Shown in pieces: positions 1 to 7,645 of a stretch of DNA of 15,714 nt. The DNA is from Acidobacteriota bacterium. Its GTDB lineage: Bacteria; Acidobacteriota; UBA890; WLXD01. The notes under the pieces are model-generated. The model ran no database searches. It was not told the DNA's origin and was given only the letters and a program-made list of their open reading frames with translations. The position numbers were made by a program, and so were the translations under genes. The stretch spans positions 4,493-20,206 of the forward strand of contig JACZXM010000004.1 in assembly GCA_022571615.1 (NCBI GenBank). Direction: 5' to 3'. The first letter of the stretch is position 1, and each line of letters opens with the position of its first letter.

Positions 1-568
1 GTCTCGACTCCACTCCGGAGGCAACGTCGACGGCCCAGGGCCTCACCGTCTCGACCGCTTCGCCAACGCTGTCCGGGGTCAGGCCGCCGGCGAGCATCAG
101 GCGGTGGCGCTGCGCCAGAGCCGCAGCGGCATTCCAATCGGCAGCCCGCCCGCTACCTCCGTACAGGCCTTCCGCAACCGCGTCGACCAGCAGCGTGCAG
201 TCGGAGTACCGTTCCGCCAGCTCGAACGCCTCCTCAGCACCCGTTCCCGGCCGCAGTCGAAGCGCCTTGAACGCATGACGCGTCAGGTCCGAACACAGGC
301 TCGGCGACTCGTCACCGGAGAGCTGGAGGAAGTCCAACCCGACGGCGTCCACGACGGCGGTCATCTCGCTCACTGTCGCGTCGACGAAGACCCCGATTCG
401 CCAGGTTTCCGACGGCAGCCGGCTCGCGATGACGGCGGCGGCGGACGGCTCCACGGCCCGCGGTGAGGGCGAATAGAAGATGAATCCGATCGCGTCCGCT
501 CCGGCCTCCACAGCGGCCAGGGCGTCGTCGCTGTTGGTGATCCCGCACACCTTCCATCGTAAGGGCAT
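1..568 (-). CDS. trpF: phosphoribosylanthranilate isomerase, partial (C-terminus off the left edge)
   Basis: TrpF catalyses the Amadori rearrangement of N-(5-phosphoribosyl)anthranilate to CdRP in tryptophan synthesis. The frame is open from an ATG at 568 to the window edge, giving 189 residues; the family is usually about 200-215, so only the last residues are missing. Visible motifs are KVCGIT near the N-terminus (catalytic Cys8), LLVDA (catalytic Asp129), YGGSG (136-140), LAGGLTPDSV (159-168) and DVASGVES near the visible end. One oddity is LQLSGDE at 81-87: most family members have a His where Ser84 stands. The start codon shares one base with the trpC stop (TGATG), which indicates translational coupling as the last visible gene of the trp operon. 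Family assignment is secure; the true C-terminus cannot be seen. Confidence 0.95.
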   Translation of the reverse strand, partial: MPLRWKVCGITNSDDALAAVEAGADAIGFIFYSPSPRAVEPSAAAVIASRLPSETWRIGVFVDATVSEMTAVVDAVGLDFLQLSGDESPSLCSDLTRHAFKALRLRPGTGAEEAFELAERYSDCTLLVDAVAEGLYGGSGRAADWNAAAALAQRHRLMLAGGLTPDSVGEAVETVRPWAVDVASGVESR

Positions 569-1365
569 CAGGCCACCTCGCTCCGCAGGCGCCGCAACGC
601 CGTTCCGGGTTCTGACGCCGAGACCAGGGCGGTCCCGATCAGCACCGCGTCGTACCCGGCCGCGTGCACTTGCCTCAGCTGCCGGGCTCTGCCGAGCCCG
701 CTCTCGGCCACTCGAATCACGTCGTCCGGAAGATCCGCGGCGATGTTCAGGCAGTGGTGCCAATCTACTTCCATGGTCTCCAGGTTGCGGTTGTTGACGC
801 CGACCAGGCCACTACCGCTGGCGACGGCCGCCGCCAGCGACGTGGTGGCGTGGACCTCCACCAGCGCGTCCAGGTGCAGCTCGTGCGCCACTCCCACCAG
901 ATCCTGCAACTGCTCCGCTGAAAGGGCCTCCGCGATCAGCAACACGGCGGCCGCACCCGCCAGAGCCGCTTGCCGGATCTGGTAGGGATCGATGATGAAG
1001 TCCTTGCGCAGAACCGGCTGCGTCACCGCGGCAGCGGCCGCGCGTAGGTGGTCGAGATGCCCGGCAAAGTGTCTCTCCTCGGTGAGCACCGACACCGCGG
1101 CGGCCCCCGCCTCGCAGTAGGCTCGTGCCAGCGCGGCGGGCTCGAGCGACGCCTGCAACGTTCCGGCCAGCGGGCTGGCTCCCTTGATCTCCGCGATCAC
1201 GTCCAGCCGTGGGCCGCCCAGCGCACGGCGCAATCGTTGCGCTGCGCCAGCTTCACCTTCCCGGTCTCGCAGCCGCGCTTGCAGCTCGGGGTCCGGGCAT
1301 CGTGCCCGGTCGCGTTCCAACGTAGCACGCGCCCCTTCAACGAGCTGCGGCAGCGTGATGGTCAT
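568..1365 (-). CDS. trpC: indole-3-glycerol-phosphate synthase
   Basis: This 265-residue TIM-barrel enzyme converts CdRP to indole-3-glycerol phosphate with loss of CO2 and water. The start chosen is the ATG at 1365, which overlaps the trpD stop as ATGA; a longer frame upstream has no family similarity and lies inside trpD. Family motifs in order are DVIAEIKGASP (Glu59 and Lys61), VLTEERHF (93-100), LRKDFIIDPYQI (Lys121), LVEVH (Glu170), GVNNRNL (Asn191) and VAESGL (Glu221, Ser222). All catalytic positions known from characterised IGPS enzymes are present. It is a stand-alone enzyme, not fused to TrpF as in enteric bacteria; trpF follows as a separate gene with a 1-base overlap. Confidence 0.96.
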   Translation of the reverse strand: MTITLPQLVEGARATLERDRARCPDPELQARLRDREGEAGAAQRLRRALGGPRLDVIAEIKGASPLAGTLQASLEPAALARAYCEAGAAAVSVLTEERHFAGHLDHLRAAAAAVTQPVLRKDFIIDPYQIRQAALAGAAAVLLIAEALSAEQLQDLVGVAHELHLDALVEVHATTSLAAAVASGSGLVGVNNRNLETMEVDWHHCLNIAADLPDDVIRVAESGLGRARQLRQVHAAGYDAVLIGTALVSASEPGTALRRLRSEVA

Positions 1366-2384
1366 GCCGACTCCCCTTGCGCCGTGACCTCCACGAGGGC
1401 CGCCAGCGTCTGCCGGGCGGCTCCCGAGTCGATCGCCTGCCGTGCGATCGGAATCGCGGTCGCAAGCGCCGGCGCGCGGCCACCCACAACGATCGCGGCA
1501 GCCGCGTTGAGCACCACGATGTCGCGCCGGGGACCCTCCTCCCCGTCCAGGATCGCAGTGATCGTCGCGGCGTTCTCGTGCGGCGATCCACCCGCGAGAT
1601 CCACCAGCTCGGCCAGTGGAATCCCCAGCTCCTGGGGATCGATCTCGTAGGTCCGGACACAGCTTCCGTCCCATTCGGCTACCCGCGTGGGCCCCAGGAC
1701 AGAGATTTCGTCGATCCCCCCGGCGCCGTGCACGACCAGGGCGCGCCGGGCACCGAGGCGACCGAGAACCTCGGCCATCGGTTGCACAAGGTCCTCGGAG
1801 TAGACCCCCAGGACCTGGCGCCGGGCCCCGGCCGGGTTGGTCAGCGGTCCGAGCAGATTGAACACCGTACGCAGGGCGAGCTCGCGGCGGGGCCCGATCG
1901 CGTGTTTCATCGCCGGATGCTGCGCCGGCGCGAACAGAAACGCCAGCCCCGCCGATTGCAGGCTACGTGCCAGCGCGGCCGGACTCGACACCAGGGTCAC
2001 ACCCAGCGCCTCGAGCACATCGGCGCTGCCGCAGGCGCTCGAAACCGAGCGGTTGCCGTGCTTGGCCACCGGTACACCGGACGCAGCGGCAACCAGAGCC
2101 GCGGCGGTCGAGATATTGAAGGTACCGGCGCCATCCCCACCGGTGCCGCAGGTGTCCACCAGTGCCTGCGCCGGCAGCTCCAGGCGATTGGCCACCGACC
2201 GCATCGCTTCGGCAAAGCCGGCGATCTCCTCAACGGTCTCCCCCTTGACACGCAATGCGACTAGGAATCCGGCAATCTGAGCCGGCGTGGCCTCGCCGCC
2301 CATGATGCCTCGCATCGCCTGATGAGCCTCGGCACGCGACAGGTCGAACCCATCGACGAGGCGGGCCAGATACGGCTTCAACAT
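1362..2384 (-). CDS. trpD: anthranilate phosphoribosyltransferase
   Basis: TrpD transfers phosphoribose from PRPP to anthranilate, the second step of the tryptophan branch. The 340-residue protein has the usual family length. The glycosyltransferase family 3 N-terminal helical domain covers roughly residues 1-70, with LVALRVKGET at 41-50. The PRPP-binding signature follows as DTCGTGGDG (77-85), then FNIST (89-93), KHGNRSVSS (108-116) and CGSADVLEALG. Further on are HAIGPRRELALRTVFNLLGPLTNPA and the LGVYS strand typical of the family. It overlaps trpG by 7 bases upstream and trpC by 4 bases downstream (ATGA). It is not fused to the glutaminase domain, unlike the enteric TrpGD protein. No missing key residue was noticed. 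Confidence 0.96.
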   Translation of the reverse strand: MLKPYLARLVDGFDLSRAEAHQAMRGIMGGEATPAQIAGFLVALRVKGETVEEIAGFAEAMRSVANRLELPAQALVDTCGTGGDGAGTFNISTAAALVAAASGVPVAKHGNRSVSSACGSADVLEALGVTLVSSPAALARSLQSAGLAFLFAPAQHPAMKHAIGPRRELALRTVFNLLGPLTNPAGARRQVLGVYSEDLVQPMAEVLGRLGARRALVVHGAGGIDEISVLGPTRVAEWDGSCVRTYEIDPQELGIPLAELVDLAGGSPHENAATITAILDGEEGPRRDIVVLNAAAAIVVGGRAPALATAIPIARQAIDSGAARQTLAALVEVTAQGESA

Positions 2385-2959
2385 GATGCCTCCTGGGCCA
2401 GCGCTAGAAAATTGCGCAGTAGCTCCGGGCCGGCCGGGGTCGCAATGGACTCGGGGTGGAACTGAACGCCGTACAGCGGCAGCTTGCGGTGAGACATCGC
2501 CATCACGAGTCCCCCAGGGGCGGTGGCGTCGACACGAAGCACCTCTGGTAGCGTCTCGCCGGCAACCACCAGCGAGTGGTAGCGCGCCGCCTCGAAGGGC
2601 GACGGGAGGCCTCGCAGTAGACCCTCACCCTCATGGCGCACCGCGACCGTCTTGCCGTGCACGACCTCCGGGGCGGCAACGATCTGGGCCCCGAACGCCG
2701 CCCCCAGAGCCTGGTGCCCGAGGCATACGCCCAGAATCGGGATCCTCTCGCCGAGCTTTCGGATGACCTCGATGCAGCAACCTGCATGCTCGGGGCGCCC
2801 CGGGCCGGGAGAGAGCACGATGCCGCCAGGCCGCAGCTGCTCGATCTCGGTAACCGGCGCCGCGTCGTTGCGAAGCACCTGCACCTCGGCCCCCAAAGCA
2901 CCAAGAGCTTGCACCAGATTGAAGGTGAAGGAGTCGTAGTTGTCGATCACCAAGATCAT
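2378..2959 (-). CDS. trpG: anthranilate synthase glutamine amidotransferase subunit
   Basis: This is a 193-residue class I glutamine amidotransferase that supplies ammonia to TrpE. It opens with the family hallmark ILVIDNYDSFTFNLVQ. The oxyanion-hole segment LSPGPGRPEHAG is at 49-60, the nucleophile elbow GVCLGHQ at 77-83 (Cys79), and the rest of the triad is in GVQFHPES (His168, Glu170). The ATG at 2959 overlaps the trpE stop by 4 bases and the stop overlaps trpD by 7 bases, so it is translationally coupled to both. The sequence alone cannot exclude that it also serves p-aminobenzoate synthase, as the single amidotransferase of some bacteria does. The position between trpE and trpD makes TrpG the natural name. 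Confidence 0.95.
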   Translation of the reverse strand: MILVIDNYDSFTFNLVQALGALGAEVQVLRNDAAPVTEIEQLRPGGIVLSPGPGRPEHAGCCIEVIRKLGERIPILGVCLGHQALGAAFGAQIVAAPEVVHGKTVAVRHEGEGLLRGLPSPFEAARYHSLVVAGETLPEVLRVDATAPGGLVMAMSHRKLPLYGVQFHPESIATPAGPELLRNFLALAQEASC

Positions 2960-4485
2960 GACCGCCCTCCGTCCGCCTGCTTGGCCACCGCGGCGTCGGC
3001 CCAGGCCAGCGCCTGCAGCGCCGCCGCTGCCTTCTCCTCGGTCTCGACGAACTCCCGCTCGGGGATCGAATCCACCACGATTCCGGCACCGGCCTGCACG
3101 CGCGCCATCCCGTCGCGCATTAGCAACGTTCGGATCGCGATGCAGGAATTGAGATTACCGGCGAAATCGCTGTACAGAATGGCCCCGGCGTAGACACCGC
3201 GTGACACACCTTCCAGATCATTGATGATCTCCATGGCGCGGATCTTCGGCGCCCCCGACACCGTGCCGGCCGGGAAGCCGGCGAAGAGAGCTTCGGCAGC
3301 GCTGATCTCCGGCCGCAGCCTGCCACGCACCGAGGACACGATGTGCATCACGTGCGAGTACCTCTCGATCCCCATGAACTCCGGCACCTCGACCGATCCG
3401 TACTCGGCGACGCGCCCCACGTCGTTGCGCCCCAGGTCCACCAGCATCAGGTGCTCGGCGCGTTCCTTGGGATCGGCCAGCAACTCGCGCTCGAGCTCGG
3501 CGTCGACGACAGGGTCTGGATCCCGACGCCGGGTGCCCGCGATCGGGCGCATCTCCACCACCGAGTCCTGAACGCGGACCAGCATCTCGGGCGATGAGCC
3601 CACGATCCAGGCCTCGCCGGTGTCAAAGCAGAACATGTACGGAGACGGATTGATCGCCCGCAGGGCGCGATAGACGCTGAGCGGATCGGCCCGCGTGGTG
3701 CAATCGAGCCGGCGTGACAGCACAACCTGGAAGACATCTCCGGCGACGATGTGGCGCTGGGCACGCTCCACCGCAGCGCAGAACGGATCGCGCTCCAGGT
3801 TGGTGGTGGTCGCCATAGGCTTCGCCGAAAGCGGCGCCACCTCTTCCAGCGCCACCGGCGCAATCAGAGGCCCGTCCAGCTTGGTGGCGAGACGCTCGAT
3901 CCGTTCCAAAGCGTCGTTGTAGGCGGCACGCAGGTGGGTCCGATCGTGCGGATCTTGGATGTGCGCGTTGGCAACCAGGTGTATGCGGTGCTTGAGATGA
4001 TCGAATGCCAGCAATGTGTCGTAGAAGGCCAGGTAGGCCCAGGGAAGAGTCTCCTGCTCCGCCGGATCGGGAATCCGTTCCACCCAGCGAATCGCGTCGT
4101 AGCCGATGTAGCCCACCGCGCCGCCGGTGAATGGCGGTAGCCCCGCCACAGTGGCGGCCTGGAAGCGGGCCTGCACCTCGGCCAACCGCGCCACGGGGTA
4201 CCCCTCCAGACGCTGCTGCCGGCCGTCGGCGTGGATCAGCCGCAGGCCCTGACGATCGCCGATGACCTCCAGAAAGGGGTCGCCGCCAAGATAAGAGTAC
4301 CGACCGAGGTGCTCGCCTCCCTCCGCGCTCTCGAGCAGGAACGGCCGGCGGACCCGATCGAAGAGTCGCAAGGCGGCAGCCACCGGTGTGAGCAGATCGC
4401 CCAACCGCTCGCCACACACCGGAACCATGGAGCCATGGCGTGCGGCTATCGAGAACGCCTCGAACCCAGGCACCGTGCTCAGCAT
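2956..4485 (-). CDS. trpE: anthranilate synthase component I
   Basis: TrpE makes anthranilate from chorismate with ammonia from TrpG. The 509-residue protein has the N-terminal regulatory domain with LLES at 50-53, the element that binds feedback-inhibiting tryptophan in characterised TrpE proteins. The chorismate-binding domain covers about 230-495: FQVVLSRRL (252-260), NPSPYMF (279-285), PIAGTRRR (314-321), EHLMLVDLGRND (344-355), TVSGAPKIRAM (408-418) and QAGAGIVVDS (464-473). These favour TrpE over PabB, although the families are close. The ATG at 4485 is not preceded by a convincing Shine-Dalgarno sequence. Instead a short ORF with a good ribosome site ends across it (ATGCTGA), which may provide coupled initiation. 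It is the first gene of the trp operon. Confidence 0.95.
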   Translation of the reverse strand: MLSTVPGFEAFSIAARHGSMVPVCGERLGDLLTPVAAALRLFDRVRRPFLLESAEGGEHLGRYSYLGGDPFLEVIGDRQGLRLIHADGRQQRLEGYPVARLAEVQARFQAATVAGLPPFTGGAVGYIGYDAIRWVERIPDPAEQETLPWAYLAFYDTLLAFDHLKHRIHLVANAHIQDPHDRTHLRAAYNDALERIERLATKLDGPLIAPVALEEVAPLSAKPMATTTNLERDPFCAAVERAQRHIVAGDVFQVVLSRRLDCTTRADPLSVYRALRAINPSPYMFCFDTGEAWIVGSSPEMLVRVQDSVVEMRPIAGTRRRDPDPVVDAELERELLADPKERAEHLMLVDLGRNDVGRVAEYGSVEVPEFMGIERYSHVMHIVSSVRGRLRPEISAAEALFAGFPAGTVSGAPKIRAMEIINDLEGVSRGVYAGAILYSDFAGNLNSCIAIRTLLMRDGMARVQAGAGIVVDSIPEREFVETEEKAAAALQALAWADAAVAKQADGGRS

Positions 4486-4526
4486 CGTGGCACCCGAACG
4501 CAGAGAGAGAGATTGTGTCGTGTCAT
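4479..4526 (-). CDS. possible 15-residue upstream ORF overlapping the trpE start
   Basis: A 15-codon ORF (MTRHNLSLCVRVPRC) begins at an ATG at 4526, preceded nine bases upstream by AGAGGA (4536-4541), a better ribosome site than trpE has. Its TGA stop overlaps the trpE start in the arrangement ATGCTGA, so ribosomes finishing it would be placed to re-initiate on trpE. It has no Trp codons and therefore is not a classic trp attenuator peptide. It contains an (AG)5A run (4502-4512, plus strand). An in-frame ATG at 4721 extends the same frame to 80 residues, with one Trp and no family I recognise. Whether it is translated is inferred only. Confidence 0.25.
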   Translation of the reverse strand: MTRHNLSLCVRVPRC

Positions 4527-4760
4527 TGACCTGGTTCCTCTTGTGCTGGCGTCGATTCGGATTAGACGCCGAGGACAGGCCGGCGGCAATACCACCAATA
4601 GCGACGGTGGGTACCGCTCTGCGCGCAGACCGGGACGAAGGCGATCGGGGGGCGCCGAGAAAGAGCCTCTGGAACTGCGATCGACTGCTTCATTCGCGTC
4701 CGTCCATGCGAGTGCCAGCATCTACCGGCGAGATGCCCCTTGGGGCCATCGTTACCGTGG
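4486..4760 (-). promoter_or_regulatory. putative trp leader region
   Basis: This is the non-coding stretch between the proposed trp promoter and trpE, about 270 bases of likely 5' leader. It holds an imperfect hairpin at 4584-4616: CGGTA/TGCCG and CCACC/GGTGG stems with a 9-base loop. There is no U-run after it, no run of Trp codons and no recognisable T-box sequence. Classical attenuation is therefore not supported, although a leader this long leaves room for some other RNA-based control. Confidence 0.35.
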
Positions 4761-4790
4761 ATGCTAGCAATCTTGCCACGTCGCGGTCAA
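4761..4790 (-). promoter_or_regulatory. putative trp operon promoter
   Basis: On the minus strand TTGACC (4785-4790) and TAGCAT (4761-4766) are separated by 18 bases. The -10 is preceded by TGC, an extended -10 feature. It lies downstream of the Yip1-family gene and about 270 bases before trpE, where an operon promoter would be expected. The matches are 5 of 6 for the -35 and 4 of 6 for the -10. Confidence 0.4.
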
Positions 4791-4810
4791 CGCGCCCGCA
4801 GCCAGGGCAC

Positions 4811-4833
4811 GCCGGCGACCTCCCAGCGCCGGC
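4811..4833 (-). terminator. GC-rich hairpin after the Yip1-family gene
   Basis: A perfect 7-bp stem (GCCGGCG/CGCCGGC) with a 9-base loop begins two bases past the stop of the membrane protein gene. It could end the upstream transcript before the trp promoter. No T-run follows, so intrinsic termination is doubtful. Confidence 0.3.
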
Positions 4834-4835
4834 CG

Positions 4836-5621
4836 TCAGCTGCCTAGGCTGGCCACCCCCGCCGAGACTGCGGCCGACAGCAACCAGATCGCGAGCGCCA
4901 ATCCCACCGCGCCGCCGCGCTTGAGCCGCAGCAGACGCTCGCTGCCCATCACCACCAAAACGACCCACCAGATATTGAACAGGTCTATCCGCTGCAGCAA
5001 CACGCGCACGGCAGTCGACATCTGATCGGACCCGAAGAACAAATCCAGACCCAGCGAGGGCACCGCACTGACAATCTCTGACACCCGTCGGATCTCGGGC
5101 GGGTTGATGCGCCAGTTCAAGGCGACGAAGCAAGTGGCCAGAAGCGGATGCACGACCGAACCTACCGCGGCAACCGACAGAGCGCTCGAGAACTTGGCCC
5201 TGCCCCCGAGCATCGTCGAGCCTCCCCAAAACATGGCGGCCACGATCATCACCAACAGGACCACGAACAAGTTCTGCACCGTTGCGATGACGGGCGCGAA
5301 CCGGTCCATCCCCTCCACCGCCTTGGCCAGCTGTTCGGTGTCCACATCCTGGCTGCGCTGCGTCATGCTCTCGATCACGCCGATCCGCATGAACTGCCGA
5401 TTGATGTCGAGGTTCATGAACGACATCCCGATCATACCGACCACGACCCACGCCAAGATCCAAGCCGACAAGACAGGCCGGCTCTCGAGTACCTCGAACG
5501 CCCGGCCGGGAGCGAAGACGGCATTGACGGTGGGGCCGAACACCGCGGCCATGCCACGTGTGCCCGCGGGCTCCTGTACGGGGACGGAATCGACGGGCTC
5601 GACCCCTTCGGATTCGCTCAT
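4836..5621 (-). CDS. Yip1-family integral membrane protein
   Basis: This 261-residue protein has a polar N-terminus (1-45) rich in Glu, Pro and Val. It is followed by about five hydrophobic segments near 50-69, 111-135, 147-168, 204-227 and 236-258. The layout, the phrase PGRAFEVLESRP before the first segment and the closing LFNIWWVVLVVMGSERLL resemble bacterial Yip1-domain proteins, whose biochemical role is generally unknown. No catalytic residues are apparent. Its ATG overlaps the aroDE stop by 4 bases (ATGA), so it is co-translated with that gene. It is the last gene of the string before the trp promoter. An alternative start is Met24. The family call rests on pattern resemblance and no function is claimed. 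Confidence 0.75.
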   Translation of the reverse strand: MSESEGVEPVDSVPVQEPAGTRGMAAVFGPTVNAVFAPGRAFEVLESRPVLSAWILAWVVVGMIGMSFMNLDINRQFMRIGVIESMTQRSQDVDTEQLAKAVEGMDRFAPVIATVQNLFVVLLVMIVAAMFWGGSTMLGGRAKFSSALSVAAVGSVVHPLLATCFVALNWRINPPEIRRVSEIVSAVPSLGLDLFFGSDQMSTAVRVLLQRIDLFNIWWVVLVVMGSERLLRLKRGGAVGLALAIWLLSAAVSAGVASLGS

Positions 5622-7129
5622 TCGCAGCTCTCCTGTACGGTGCTACCGGACTCGGCAAGCCTACTCTCAGCCGCCGTCCGCATGACCTCGGCGGGCACGT
5701 GAAGCCCGGTCCACAGCTCGTACTGTAGCGCCGCCTGGCGCAGGAACATCTCCAATCCCGAGACGGTCCGGCAGCCACGCTCACGTGCCTGGCGCAGGAA
5801 CTCGGTCTGGGGGGGACGATAGACCATATCCAGGACGATCTCATCTCCTCTTAGCCAGACGGTCGAAACCGGCGTTCGAACGGTCCGATCCATGCCCACG
5901 GGCGTGGCGTTCACGAGGACGTCGAAGCGCTCCGCGCCGAGGGCTTCCAGCGGACCGGCGCCGCACCCGAGCTCGTCTGCCAGAGCCTGGGCCCGCGCCA
6001 CCGTGCGATTGAGAACCGTGACACTCGCCCCGCGGTCGGCCAGAGCGACCACTGCGGCGCGAGCAGCGCCGCCGGCACCGAGGATCGCGCAGCGCGCCGC
6101 TTCGAGCTGTACATGTTCCGCCAGCACCTGTGCAACCGCCGGCCCATCGGTGTTGTGTCCCTGCCAGCCACCCTGGCTCCAGACCAGCGTGTTGACGGCG
6201 CCGATTCTACGCGCCAAGCGCGACACGCCTCGGCAAGCGTGGAGCGCATCCTGCTTGTACGGCATGGTGACGCTGAGTCCCCGCACCCCGGCCTGGCGCG
6301 CGAGTTCGAGCACGGACTCGAACGGGCCGCCCGGTAGAGGCAGGTACAGCGCGTCGGTGTTCCTCGCCGCGAAGGCCGAGTTAAAGACCAGCGGCGAAAG
6401 CGACTGGTCGATCGGGTCCCCGGCAACGCCGTAGATCGCATCGCCGGGCTTCCAGCGCGAGGCCAGCAGGTCGCGGCGGAGAACCCCTAGCGGCCATTGT
6501 CCGGGCGCAGTGGCGTACCCTGTGGCCCCGGTCGCGTAGGTGATGCGATCGCCGCGGGCAGCTGCCAGCATGCGGCTCGAGCGTCCGGCCTCCCCCATGC
6601 AAAAACATGCCGCCCCGATCCCGGCGTCGCGAAGGCGATTGGCGGCCGCCAGCAGCGGTGCCGCCTGGTGCGGGAGCTCGGCGCGGGCGACGAGCTTGGC
6701 AACCGCGGGCCGCAGGCGAATCAGCGCGTCCACCACCACATCCAGCTCGGGCGGCAGGACGCAATCCCAGTGGTGCGACAGCACCACGCGATGCCGCCAT
6801 CGGCCGACCAGATCGGCTGCCCAGGTGGCGTCGATCTCCAGGTCGATGAAGCGCGCCCCGGCCGCCAGCGCTCGCACCATGAGCTCTCTTCGCTCGGGCT
6901 CGGGGCCGGAGAATCCGCCGCCCTCCCAGTCCGGTCGACAGGTCATCAGCAGGGGCACCGGGCTGCAGGACACCAGCGCTGCCAAATCAGCCACTCCCAG
7001 CCCGGTCGGGTCGGCGAGAGCGTCAAGCCGTACCTCGGCCATATCGACCTCGCCGAGACCGACGAGGCAGCCCTGGAGGGTCTCCAAGCTCGGTGCGGCC
7101 ACGCTTACGCAAACCAGGCACCTTGACAT
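5618..7129 (-). CDS. aroDE: bifunctional type I 3-dehydroquinate dehydratase / shikimate dehydrogenase
   Basis: This is a 503-residue fusion of two successive shikimate-pathway enzymes. Residues 1-225 form a type I dehydroquinase: EVRLD (32-36), MTCRPDWEGG (62-71), FIDLEID (94-100), VVLSHHWD with catalytic His120, Schiff-base Lys145 in AVAKLVARA, GRSSR (Arg186) and TAPGQ (207-211). Residues 231-480 form shikimate dehydrogenase: GDPIDQSLSP (237-246), VTMPYK with catalytic Lys292, GAVNT, HNTDG (Asp328), the NADP-binding GAGGAARA (351-358), NRT (374-376), NATPVGM and GLEMFLRQ (Gln465). All key residues of both halves are visible, so both activities are expected. AGGGGG lies about 8 bases before the ATG. 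The same fusion order is known from plants and chlamydiae. Confidence 0.94.
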   Translation of the reverse strand: MSRCLVCVSVAAPSLETLQGCLVGLGEVDMAEVRLDALADPTGLGVADLAALVSCSPVPLLMTCRPDWEGGGFSGPEPERRELMVRALAAGARFIDLEIDATWAADLVGRWRHRVVLSHHWDCVLPPELDVVVDALIRLRPAVAKLVARAELPHQAAPLLAAANRLRDAGIGAACFCMGEAGRSSRMLAAARGDRITYATGATGYATAPGQWPLGVLRRDLLASRWKPGDAIYGVAGDPIDQSLSPLVFNSAFAARNTDALYLPLPGGPFESVLELARQAGVRGLSVTMPYKQDALHACRGVSRLARRIGAVNTLVWSQGGWQGHNTDGPAVAQVLAEHVQLEAARCAILGAGGAARAAVVALADRGASVTVLNRTVARAQALADELGCGAGPLEALGAERFDVLVNATPVGMDRTVRTPVSTVWLRGDEIVLDMVYRPPQTEFLRQARERGCRTVSGLEMFLRQAALQYELWTGLHVPAEVMRTAAESRLAESGSTVQESCE

Positions 7130-7141
7130 CCGTCTATCCCC

Positions 7142-7645
7142 CTAGCAGGCGGTATCGAGGATCCGAACCCGAACCTCCGCGAAGCCCCCCGCCGAGGGCC
7201 GCCAGCAACGCATTGGCGTCGCATTGCCATCGCAGGCCACGATCAGCTGCAGCAACTCGCCCCAGGCCTCGCGAACATCGACGTGCGAAGGCTCCGCGCT
7301 GGCACCTGGATGCGAGTGGTAGGCACCGATCAGCTGCAACCGTGCTCTCTCGGCTCGGCGCATCGCCGCCCACACGTCGCGCGGTGAGATCACGAAGCGG
7401 TCGGCGCGTGGCGACCGATTGACCGCCGCAACCGCGATCTGAACGAGATCCCGCTCCGCCCGTATTCGTCCGAGCAGCAATCCGCAACTCTCCCGCGGAA
7501 CCGCCCGCAGCGCAGCGGCCCGAATGGAGCGCGCCAAGTCGATGGGTAGCTCGAGCAGGCCGTGGTGGACGCCTCCCGCGCTCCACGAGCCGCCAGGGCG
7601 TTGGTCCGCACCTGCCGCGACGCGGAGCTCAGCGGGCCGGTGCAC
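7142..7645 (-). CDS. JAMM/MPN+ metalloprotease-like protein
   Basis: This 167-residue protein carries a complete JAMM zinc motif: Glu52 in PRESCGLLLG, then YHSHPGASAEPSHVD, which gives His110, His112, Ser120 and Asp123 in the canonical H-S-H-P-x6-S-x2-D spacing. Bacterial members next to E1-like enzymes (for example Mec+ in mycobacteria) release amino acids or cleave C-terminal extensions from ubiquitin-like sulfur carriers. Here the gene directly follows a MoeB/ThiF homologue and overlaps it by 17 bases. The start is uncertain: the GTG at 7645 gives the longest form, but the domain only begins near residue 33, so a downstream start is possible. The substrate is unknown and no ubiquitin-like gene lies in the window. 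Confidence 0.85.
   Translation of the reverse strand: MHRPAELRVAAGADQRPGGSWSAGGVHHGLLELPIDLARSIRAAALRAVPRESCGLLLGRIRAERDLVQIAVAAVNRSPRADRFVISPRDVWAAMRRAERARLQLIGAYHSHPGASAEPSHVDVREAWGELLQLIVACDGNATPMRCWRPSAGGFAEVRVRILDTAC

Noticed and set aside
4584..4616. trp leader hairpin as a Rho-independent attenuator or T-box
   Set aside because: No U-tract follows, no Trp codon cluster is upstream, and the T-box conserved sequence is not present.
4690..5844. 384-codon minus-strand frame over the Yip1-family gene
   Set aside because: It is out of frame with both aroDE and the membrane protein gene, Arg/Gly-rich, and matches no family; the overlapping frame has proper membrane segments and an ATGA coupling.
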